A DNA stretch of 7,083 nucleotides from JACMJP01 sp046160675 (GTDB taxonomy: Bacteria > Bacteroidota > Bacteroidia > Chitinophagales > BACL12), in contig JBJXHH010000234.1 of assembly GCA_046160675.1 (NCBI GenBank), forward strand, positions 1 to 7,083, read 5' to 3'. Below the pieces are notes generated by a model, which ran no database searches, was not told where the DNA came from, and was given only the letters and a program-made list of their open reading frames with translations. The translations under genes were made by a program, and so were the position numbers. Below, piece by piece: positions 1-5,650 of this stretch (position 1 is the first letter of the stretch; each line of letters opens with the position of its first letter).

Positions 1-524
1 GGTGATTCTCTTCTTCTGAAAGATTCTGTTTTGATGAGTTCCTGAATTTTAATGATACCATCTAAAATTGCTTCCGGCGGAGGCGGGCATCCGGGCACAT
101 ATACATCAACAGGAATCACTTTATCAATTCCCTGCAATACGGAATACGTATCAAATATTCCCCCGCTACTTGCACAAGCACCGACGGCAATAACCCATTT
201 TGGTTCAGCCATTTGAATATAAACCTGACGGAGTATGGGGCCCATTTTTTTTGCGATGGTTCCCATTACCATGAGCAGGTCAGCCTGCCGGGGGGAAAAA
301 CTTAATCGTTCAGCACCGAAACGACCAAGATCATAAGTAGAAGCCATAGTAGCCATGAATTCTATACCGCAACAACTTGTAGCAAATGGTAAAGGCCAGA
401 TGGAATTTGCCCTGGCAAGACCCACTACTTTTTCAAGCCGGGTTAAGCCATAGCCTTCGCCTTTTATCATTTCAGGCGTATCTACCAGGGTGATTCCCTT
501 TGGTAAATTCAGTGCTATTCCCAT
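1..524 (-). CDS. nuoB: NADH-quinone oxidoreductase subunit B (NuoB), 3' end cut by the window edge
   Basis: NuoB is the peripheral-arm subunit of respiratory complex I that holds the terminal 4Fe-4S cluster N2 and passes electrons to quinone at the cytoplasmic face of the inner membrane. I translated 174 residues from the ATG at 524. Visible family signatures are SCCGIEFMATMASTYD (Cys51 and Cys52), FSPRQADLLMVMGT (about 76-89), VGACASSGGIFDTYSVLQG (Cys117) and VPGCPPPPEAILDG (Cys146). The four cysteines match the four N2 ligands known for the family. The frame is open to base 1; family length suggests only a short tail is missing. The start overlaps the end of nuoA by 10 nt and has a clear AGGAG 7 nt upstream, so translation is probably coupled. 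One oddity is Pro149, where bacterial homologues usually have Arg (CPPRPE). The remaining nuo genes are expected just left of the window. Confidence 0.97.
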   Translation of the reverse strand, partial: MGIALNLPKGITLVDTPEMIKGEGYGLTRLEKVVGLARANSIWPLPFATSCCGIEFMATMASTYDLGRFGAERLSFSPRQADLLMVMGTIAKKMGPILRQVYIQMAEPKWVIAVGACASSGGIFDTYSVLQGIDKVIPVDVYVPGCPPPPEAILDGIIKIQELIKTESFRRRES

Positions 525-895
525 TTTAAAGCTCCTTTTTTAACAATGTAAAAATATCCAAGTAAAAGCGGTGCCACAAAGCATAACATCTTAACAAATC
601 CCTCGCTGCCTAGTTCATCAAAATTCACCGCCCAAGGATAAAAGAAGATTACTTCCACATCAAACAAAACAAATAAAATAGCCACTAAAAAGTATTTGAT
701 GGAAAACGGCAGCCTCGCATTCCCGATGGAATCAATTCCACATTCAAAGGTTTCCAGTTTATCTGCAGTTTTCCTTTTGGGGCCGAGAAAATGTGTTGCA
801 ACAATTGTAGTAACAACAAAACCTGCTGCAACAATGAATTGAATAAGAATAGCCAGGTAATCTACTGATGAATTTACTTCTGTAACCTGCTCCAT
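515..895 (-). CDS. nuoA: NADH-quinone oxidoreductase subunit A (NuoA)
   Basis: NuoA (ND3 family) is a small membrane subunit of complex I at the junction of the membrane and peripheral arms, near the quinone site. The 126-residue protein has the usual family length. Three membrane segments are visible at about 13-37, 66-88 and 100-118. The first loop carries LGPKRKTADKLETFECGID (38-55), including the conserved E-C-G at 51-53. The second helix holds the family's acidic residues (FDVEVIFFYPWA, Asp79 and Glu81). The ATG at 895 is the first gene start after a terminator at 988-1016, so this looks like the first gene of the nuo operon. nuoB starts inside its last codons. No Shine-Dalgarno precedes it; the leader is A-rich (GATCAAAAATG), as is common in this phylum. 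Confidence 0.97.
   Translation of the reverse strand: MEQVTEVNSSVDYLAILIQFIVAAGFVVTTIVATHFLGPKRKTADKLETFECGIDSIGNARLPFSIKYFLVAILFVLFDVEVIFFYPWAVNFDELGSEGFVKMLCFVAPLLLGYFYIVKKGALKWE
532..536 (-). promoter_or_regulatory. Shine-Dalgarno site of nuoB inside the nuoA 3' end
   Basis: On the minus strand the sequence AAAAAGGAGC lies within the last codons of nuoA, with AGGAG 7 nt before the nuoB ATG. It fixes the nuoB start at 524. It stands out because the other starts in the window have no such site. A ribosome finishing nuoA would pass directly over it, which fits coupled translation of the two subunits. Confidence 0.75.
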
Positions 896-918
896 TTTTG
901 ATCTTTGAATAAGAACGA

Positions 919-951
919 CAAAGGTAATCTTCAGGGTATAGATTTTCTAAA
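919..951 (-). promoter_or_regulatory. candidate Bacteroidota-type promoter of nuoA
   Basis: Reading the minus strand, TACCTTTG (926 to 919) is an exact match to the Bacteroidota -7 consensus TAnnTTTG. A weak -33-like TTTAG sits 20 nt upstream (951 to 947). Transcription would begin near 912, giving a leader of roughly 17 nt before the nuoA ATG. The position, between an upstream terminator and the first nuo gene, is where a promoter is needed. The -33 element is degenerate, so the call rests mainly on the -7 match. Confidence 0.5.
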
Positions 952-987
952 TTTCTTTAGCTTTAATCTTACAGGCTGTAAAATAAG

Positions 988-1016
988 AAGGGCGGCTTAA
1001 TGACTAAGCCGCCCTT
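988..1016 (-). terminator. intrinsic terminator after the thioredoxin-fold T9SS gene
   Basis: A perfect 12-bp inverted repeat has arms AAGGGCGGCTTA (988-999) and TAAGCCGCCCTT (1005-1016) around a 5-nt loop. It begins 16 nt after the stop codon of the 1033-2457 gene. On the minus strand it is followed by CTTATTTTA, a moderate U-tract. It should stop transcription before nuoA and separates the secreted-protein gene from the complex I operon. Confidence 0.85.
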
Positions 1017-1032
1017 AATAAATTTATTTAAA

Positions 1033-2457
1033 TCAATGTGTTACATGTAGCTTTTCAGTTTTCATCTGGTTGCCTGCCTGGATATTCACAATATAAATAC
1101 CTGTTGACAGGGTTGTAGTGTTCACATTAATAGCGTTGTCGCCTGATAATATCCCGTAGTTATTATTCAAAACAACTTTACCATTCATATCAGTAATTTG
1201 CATTATAACTTCCGTTGTCTCATTTAGATCAACCCTAATAAATGTTTGCTCATCAGCAGGGTTAGGAAAAATGTCCACATCGTTCACTGAACTTACATCC
1301 TGTATCCCAACGTACTCAATGAGAGTTGTAAGTTTTGCTGAATTCGCATTGATGATCTCATTTTTGGGGTCATCAAAATCTGTGAGCAAAACGATTACAT
1401 TAATGTTGTTCTCATCCCAATCCTCATCTATTTCAATTTCATGATATTCATAAGAAACAACTTGGCCTGCTGTCACTACTGCAGGTACACTCTCTTCTGA
1501 GCCATCCCATCCATCAACAATTTCACGGGCAACAAACTCATACACCATGTCCGCTGCAGGCACTGTATAAGGTAGGTCTTCCCAACCATAAAGAGGACCA
1601 TAACCACCGCCTGAATAATAATTTGTTTGATTGTATCCTGAAGTTGTACCTGTTACCCCGTCTTCAGTAAGTACTACGTTAAACCTGTATTCCAGTTCAT
1701 CTTCATCTGATAAAAATGTGGCTACAGCAGTTACATGTAGCAAACGATTAACAGCATCATACTCGCCATAAACATTTATTTCTGCTATAGGATCATTGTC
1801 CAACCTGTTGGGAATCTGTGTAAGTAAGGCTGAAGGATCAATAAGTAATTTTCGGTCTAATATTGCAGAAGGATATCCTGAAAAGCCAGGATAACTTCCT
1901 ATTGCAGCATCATACACATTATTTTCCATTGGATCACTGTTATGAACAGCAATACCTATAAACTGATCACCAAATTCTTCTTTTGCAAGATCCATGTAAA
2001 CTGCGCCTCTCGGACAGAATCCGCACCAGGTACCTGTGGCTTCTTCAGCTACTGCTTTTTTTACTGCTTCACGGCTGGTACCATGTACATTTTGTGTAAA
2101 TACATTATTACTAAGTAAAGCGTCCGTTTTGCCATTTACTGAAATGACAGAAACAGTAAATTCGTATTTCCGTGCTTCTTTTAATGTAAACTCACCAAGG
2201 TTATTGATTGTGAAAGTTTCGCCTGGAAGTATATTCAGATCTCTAATGATCGAAGTATTCAGTGAGGGTAAGTTCCATTGAACTTCCAACATAGATACTG
2301 TTTCTGTTCCTATATTTTCAACTGTTATGGAAAATGGAATAACTCTATTTATAACTGAGGATTTCTTTACTGTTACATCAGTTAAACTGATGTCAATAGA
2401 TGCAAATGCTGAAAACATGGAGAATGAGGCAAGGAAAAGGGTAACTATTTTTTTCAT
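1033..2457 (-). CDS. secreted Omp28-like thioredoxin-fold protein with T9SS type A sorting domain
   Basis: The predicted protein has 474 residues, starting at an ATG followed directly by a Sec signal peptide (1-19, MKKIVTLFLASFSMFSAFA). Residues about 20-125 look like a beta-sandwich of the CARDB or FxxE class (FSITVENIGTETVSMLEVQW, then LPGETFTI). Residues about 135-220 carry a thioredoxin-like core: GTWCGFCPRGAVYMD with the redox pair Cys145/Cys148, and GFSGYPSAILDRK with Pro196 in the cis-proline position. This arrangement matches Omp28-related and thioredoxin-family outer-surface proteins of Bacteroidota. Residues about 393-474 form the T9SS type A signal (DIFPNPADEQ, TDMNGKVVL, STGIYIVNI), which directs export across the outer membrane and is normally cleaved there. 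The two active-site cysteines are the only cysteines in the protein. The gene follows the sigma/anti-sigma pair on the same strand after a 102-bp gap and ends in its own terminator. The substrate is unknown. Confidence 0.88.
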   Translation of the reverse strand: MKKIVTLFLASFSMFSAFASIDISLTDVTVKKSSVINRVIPFSITVENIGTETVSMLEVQWNLPSLNTSIIRDLNILPGETFTINNLGEFTLKEARKYEFTVSVISVNGKTDALLSNNVFTQNVHGTSREAVKKAVAEEATGTWCGFCPRGAVYMDLAKEEFGDQFIGIAVHNSDPMENNVYDAAIGSYPGFSGYPSAILDRKLLIDPSALLTQIPNRLDNDPIAEINVYGEYDAVNRLLHVTAVATFLSDEDELEYRFNVVLTEDGVTGTTSGYNQTNYYSGGGYGPLYGWEDLPYTVPAADMVYEFVAREIVDGWDGSEESVPAVVTAGQVVSYEYHEIEIDEDWDENNINVIVLLTDFDDPKNEIINANSAKLTTLIEYVGIQDVSSVNDVDIFPNPADEQTFIRVDLNETTEVIMQITDMNGKVVLNNNYGILSGDNAINVNTTTLSTGIYIVNIQAGNQMKTEKLHVTH

Positions 2458-2520
2458 ACATAAGAATTTATATACAAAATAAAGCTATTCTAATTTGAAT
2501 GTAAAATTAATAACTCGTTG

Positions 2521-2549
2521 AAGTGTAAATTATGACAAAAAAGTGTAAA
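2521..2549. repeat. paired 9-bp direct repeat AAGTGTAAA with 20-bp period
   Basis: AAGTGTAAA occurs at 2521-2529 and again at 2541-2549, exactly 20 bp apart, or about two helical turns. Both copies lie in the 102-bp gap between the anti-sigma gene and the secreted CxxC gene, 64-92 bp upstream of the latter's start. The geometry would suit a dimeric regulator bound to one face of the DNA. In such AT-rich DNA chance is also possible, and no bound protein is known. Confidence 0.4.
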
Positions 2550-2559
2550 ATGCGAGAAT

Positions 2560-3366
2560 TTATACGTTCCCAAGTAGATAGATAAGTTCCATGGTTGGAG
2601 AAACACTTCCGCCGGCTGGTTCAAGAGAAACTGCAAAAGCATCAGCGGCAATAATATTTTTCATGGTTTGAAGCTGAGTTTTCATATCAAAAATTCCAGC
2701 GTCAATCGGTTTTCCATCTTTTAATGCCCAAAGCTGGTATTGCTTGCCCTGCGGTGGTACAGGAAGGTTGTTAATGTTCAGGTGAACATCACCCGTAGAT
2801 TTATTCCAATAAACAGTAGCAATTGCAGTAGGTTCTATAGGCAGACCCTTCATAGTAACTGCAATGTTTGCAGGGTTTTTCATAATGTTCATTTCCGCTG
2901 CAATCTGGTCATAACTTGCCTGAAGAAGCTCCCGCTGGTTGGCTAACATTTCCTTATCACCCTGAAGTGCCACTAATTGACTCTGTGTATCCTGATATTT
3001 ATTATAATAGTAAATATTTAATCCTCCACTAATAAACAAAAGTGCCGTTGCTGCATAAGCAAGGTATTTTATGATGGGCAATGTTTTTGTCACAGAATGT
3101 TTAAGTTTTATCACTTTTTCGCTTTCTTCTTTCTCATTTCCATCAATGTTCAATTCAGTGAGTATTTTACTAAGAACCTGATCTGAGGGGGTTTTTGCAT
3201 GAGTCATTGCATAGGTTTCAAAAGCTTTTTCGATAGACCGAATTTCTTCTCTTACCTCAGGGTATTGCATAGCATATGATTCGACAACCTTTTTCTCCTC
3301 AGAGGAAAGAGTTCCTGCTACGTATAACTCTAAAACACCAGATTCTATGTATTCTTTAATATTCAA
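2560..3366 (-). CDS. RskA-type anti-sigma factor, single-pass membrane protein
   Basis: The 268-residue protein should bind and inactivate the ECF sigma factor encoded just upstream. Residues 1-75 are the cytoplasmic sigma-binding part (IKEYIESGVLELYVAGTLSS, helical and charged). No cysteine is present, so this is not a zinc-type anti-sigma domain. One membrane helix spans about 97-119. A polar helical, probably coiled-coil, stretch follows at about 122-162. The periplasmic C-terminal domain shows RskA hallmarks: YQLWALKDGKPIDAG (210-224) and FAVSLEPAGGSVSPT (244-258). In the family, release of sigma follows proteolysis of the anti-sigma factor. The start is a TTG at 3366; an in-frame TAG lies four codons further upstream and the first internal Met is residue 33, which would delete much of the binding domain. 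Only 7 nt, AAAGAAA, separate it from the sigma stop codon, so the two are surely co-transcribed. Confidence 0.92.
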   Translation of the reverse strand: MNIKEYIESGVLELYVAGTLSSEEKKVVESYAMQYPEVREEIRSIEKAFETYAMTHAKTPSDQVLSKILTELNIDGNEKEESEKVIKLKHSVTKTLPIIKYLAYAATALLFISGGLNIYYYNKYQDTQSQLVALQGDKEMLANQRELLQASYDQIAAEMNIMKNPANIAVTMKGLPIEPTAIATVYWNKSTGDVHLNINNLPVPPQGKQYQLWALKDGKPIDAGIFDMKTQLQTMKNIIAADAFAVSLEPAGGSVSPTMELIYLLGNV

Positions 3367-3373
3367 TTTCTTT

Positions 3374-3946
3374 TTATACTATTTTTCTTAAATACAATAT
3401 TGCATTTCTAATTCTTGTTTTAACTGTACCCAAAGGAAGATCAAGTTCTTCTGATACTTCCTGGTGGGTATATCCATTAAAATAAACCAGATCAAGTACT
3501 TCTTTCCACTCAGGCTTTAAACTATTTACTAAATCCTTTATACCAATTGTTTCCGGTTTTATATCCTGATAAAGATTAACTTCAGCCTGAAAATCAATTG
3601 ACTCCTCGCCCGCCGTTCTTTTTCTGCTTTTAATGCCCTTACTGCGCATCTTATCTATTGCTGAGTTTCGGCATATATTCAACATCCAGGTAAATAACCT
3701 GCCTTTGTTCATATCATAACTATCTGCATTATGCCAGATCTTAACAAAAGATTCCTGAAGCACATCTTCGGCAATATGATCATCATTCACTATTCTGCTT
3801 ATTATACCGAATAATGCCGCAGAATAGCGTTCATAAAGAACACTTAATGCTTGTGCACTTTTTTGTTGTAACCCCTGCACAAGCGTTTCCTCAGATGCCT
3901 GTATTGATATAGCGTTCGTCAAACTATGGTATAAGGTAATGCCCAA
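3374..3946 (-). CDS. ECF-family RNA polymerase sigma factor, SigK-like
   Basis: An alternative sigma factor that should direct RNA polymerase to envelope-response promoters once freed from the adjacent RskA-type anti-sigma factor. Region 2 spans about 36-104, with the core-binding helix AEDVLQESFVKIW (59-71) and the -10-recognition segment GRLFTWMLNICRNSAIDKM (82-100). Region 4 spans about 135-188, with the helix-turn-helix GYTHQEVSEELDLPLGTVK (158-176) that reads the -35 element. At most 190 residues, it is normal for the ECF class and lacks regions 1 and 3. The start is uncertain. No ATG exists in frame before region 2; TTG codons occur at 3946 (longest, used here) and 3922. Homologous N-termini usually begin near the EETLVQGL segment (19-26), so the shorter start is credible. 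Pairing with an RskA-type partner points to the SigK-like group. Confidence 0.93.
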   Translation of the reverse strand: MGITLYHSLTNAISIQASEETLVQGLQQKSAQALSVLYERYSAALFGIISRIVNDDHIAEDVLQESFVKIWHNADSYDMNKGRLFTWMLNICRNSAIDKMRSKGIKSRKRTAGEESIDFQAEVNLYQDIKPETIGIKDLVNSLKPEWKEVLDLVYFNGYTHQEVSEELDLPLGTVKTRIRNAILYLRKIV

Positions 3947-4146
3947 ACTTACGCAAAAATTCTTACAGCGGATTTCCCTGATACATCAAAATTGGGTTTA
4001 TATCTAAATTTTATTATTTACTATGTCACGGTTTTGAAGTTGCTGTATCTCAATTTTGCAGTTTACAAAAATTTAAAATATGATTCTACGTAACCCATTT
4101 ATTTTTGCAGTCTTATTTATTCTTAACTAAACAACACACACATCCA
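3947..4146. other. 200-bp divergent intergenic region
   Basis: This AT-rich stretch lies between the leftward sigma operon and the rightward T9SS gene, and must hold both promoters. The rightward one is visible at 4100-4107. For the leftward one, TAAGTTTG (3951 to 3944, minus strand) fits the -7 consensus but overlaps the longest sigma start. I see no open reading frame, RNA gene or terminator-like hairpin here. If the sigma factor autoregulates or drives the divergent gene, its target sites should lie in this interval. Confidence 0.6.
4100..4107 (+). promoter_or_regulatory. candidate -7 promoter element of the MopE/Ig-like T9SS gene
   Basis: TATTTTTG, followed by CAG, is an exact TAnnTTTG match and fits the common Bacteroidota form TAnnTTTGCA. 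Transcription would start near 4113, leaving a leader of about 34 nt to the ATG at 4147. No convincing -33 TTG is seen 17-23 nt upstream. The element also overlaps a TTG at 4105 that would otherwise extend the gene, which argues against that longer start. Confidence 0.55.
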
Positions 4147-5592
4147 ATGAGACATCATGCACAGAAAGCCCTATTGGCTATGCTTATCTTATTAGTAAGC
4201 ACTGTTTTTCAAACCCAAGCTCAGCTTTACACTTTTAATGAAAACACTACCGGAACTCCAAGCTTCGTAGATCCGAATCTTTATGCTATGGACTTAAAGA
4301 GGAAAAATGGTTTACGTAATGCTACTGGTTATTGCCCTACCGGCTTTTCTTCAAGGAATTTCAGTACAGATTTTTCTTTTAGTACTGCAAAAGGGGCAGT
4401 TCAACTCAGAATAGGGCCTCAGCCGGATGTTACTATGACAGTAACTTCACTTTCAGCAAAACTGAGAATCTCAGAAAACGGACCTATTTATGTAAGAGCC
4501 GCTTATAGTCTTAATAAAGGGCTTACCTGGGTAACTGCTGATGTTGACTTTACCCCAGCTGTAGGATATTGCGGGTATGAAGGAACCGAAGGATACTGGG
4601 ATATTCCGGATTTTACTACTGATAACACTATTCTTTTCCGCTTATACGGATTCCAGGCTGGTGATACAATAGGTAGGCTTGAGGTGAAAAACCTCGAGAT
4701 AAATGGTTCTCTCACTTTAATTGATAATGACGGAGATGGATACGGAATTTATATTGATTGTGATGATACTAATCCCGACGTTCATCCGGGGGCTATTGAA
4801 TACTGTAACAGCATAGATGAGGATTGCGATGGCGATTTTGGTGAAGTAGATGCCATTATTTCGCCGTCTGGGGAAATAACAATATGTAAACACGAAACGG
4901 TAACCCTCTCAGTTCCGGATGAATTTGAAACATACCAATGGTACAAGAACGATGAACCTATATCTATAGGAACAACCAATACACTTACTACAGATAAACC
5001 CGGATATTACCAGGTTTACCTGGAAAGTGGACTTTGCACAGGCATGACTGCTGTTCAGGCTGTGGCTGTAGCAGAGTTGCCATTTGCTAATATCTTTTGG
5101 CCGGAAGGGTTAGATCTTTGCCTTGATGACTCTCTAAAACTCAAAGCAAGTTATGATGTTGGTTACACATGGCAGTGGTATAGATACGGCACAGCTCTGG
5201 AATTTGAAACTTTCTACAAGATGCTGGCAACTGAACCCGGAGATTATTATTGCGTAGTAACAAATGCCTTCGGTTGTACAAGGACTACAGATGCGGTTAC
5301 AGTTTATAATTCATGCAGAACATCATCAACTGAAATATCAGGTTTGGAAATTTATCCTAACCCGGCGAATGATAAGTTTTATGTAAGCATGCAGTTGGGC
5401 AGTGAAACCTCAAATGCAGTTATTCAAATGCTGGATATTACAGGTGAAGTTGTTTACAGCGAAGTTTCAGAAGTTGTGAACGGCTCATTGTATGAAGTAC
5501 TTGATGTTTCAAGCCTGCCTGCAGGAGTATACATGGTTCAAGTTGTTGCTAACGAAGCAAACTACAATTCAAAATTAATTATAAGTAAATAA
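4147..5592 (+). CDS. secreted T9SS cargo protein with MopE-like metal-binding motif and Ig-like domains
   Basis: The predicted protein has 481 residues from the ATG at 4147. I preferred this to a TTG at 4105 because the signal peptide begins here (1-25, MRHHAQKALLAMLILLVSTV then FQTQA) and the TTG lies inside the promoter. Residues 26-190 form an unassigned beta-rich region. Residues 192-229 carry the MopE-type motif: DNDGDGYG, DCDDTNPDVHPGAIEYC, then IDEDCDGD. Its regularly spaced Asp residues resemble calcium-binding loops, with Cys205, Cys220 and Cys227. Two Ig-like or PKD-like domains follow at about 237-309 (YQWYKNDEP) and 310-388 (WQWYRYGTA, PGDYYCVVTNAFGC). Residues 398-481 are the T9SS type A signal (LEIYPNPANDK, LDITGEVVY, LPAGVYMVQV). 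It is probably a surface-attached or released structural or adhesive protein. No catalytic motif is seen. It is divergent to the sigma operon and ends at a shared terminator. Confidence 0.87.
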   Translation: MRHHAQKALLAMLILLVSTVFQTQAQLYTFNENTTGTPSFVDPNLYAMDLKRKNGLRNATGYCPTGFSSRNFSTDFSFSTAKGAVQLRIGPQPDVTMTVTSLSAKLRISENGPIYVRAAYSLNKGLTWVTADVDFTPAVGYCGYEGTEGYWDIPDFTTDNTILFRLYGFQAGDTIGRLEVKNLEINGSLTLIDNDGDGYGIYIDCDDTNPDVHPGAIEYCNSIDEDCDGDFGEVDAIISPSGEITICKHETVTLSVPDEFETYQWYKNDEPISIGTTNTLTTDKPGYYQVYLESGLCTGMTAVQAVAVAELPFANIFWPEGLDLCLDDSLKLKASYDVGYTWQWYRYGTALEFETFYKMLATEPGDYYCVVTNAFGCTRTTDAVTVYNSCRTSSTEISGLEIYPNPANDKFYVSMQLGSETSNAVIQMLDITGEVVYSEVSEVVNGSLYEVLDVSSLPAGVYMVQVVANEANYNSKLIISK

Positions 5593-5616
5593 GAAATTTA
5601 CAGCCACTTTTTCCTT

Positions 5617-5650
5617 AAAAACTTCCCGCAATAGCGGGAAGTTTTTTTTT
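5617..5650. terminator. bidirectional intrinsic terminator between convergent genes
   Basis: A perfect 13-bp stem has arms AAAAACTTCCCGC (5617-5629) and GCGGGAAGTTTTT (5634-5646) with a 4-nt loop AATA. On the plus strand the GC core is followed by nine T residues (5642-5650); on the minus strand the A-rich left arm supplies five U residues. It begins 24 nt after the plus-strand stop at 5592. The T-run runs into the stop codon of the minus-strand gene (5650-5652), so one element serves both genes. Confidence 0.9.

Noticed and set aside
2036..2281. Open frames on the plus strand inside the minus-strand genes (for example 2036-2281, 2740-2946, 6116-6313, 6425-6613)
   Set aside because: They lie opposite well-supported coding regions, have no recognisable domain or start signal, and read as antisense shadows of those genes.
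2475..2482. TTATTTTG on the minus strand as a -7 promoter element for the 1033-2457 gene
   Set aside because: It misses the conserved A of TAnnTTTG and no -33 TTG lies at the right distance. It is in a sensible place, 17 nt from the ATG, but not strong enough to list as a feature.
3987..4058. Inverted 8-mers CAAAATTG (3987) and CAATTTTG (4051) in the divergent region
   Set aside because: They are short, AT-rich and 56 bp apart; such pairs are expected by chance in this composition.
4105..4146. A 14-codon upstream extension of the MopE/Ig-like gene from a TTG at 4105
   Set aside because: The TTG overlaps the TATTTTTG promoter element, so the extension would lie largely upstream of the expected transcript start, and it would put a polar stretch before a good signal peptide that begins at the ATG at 4147.
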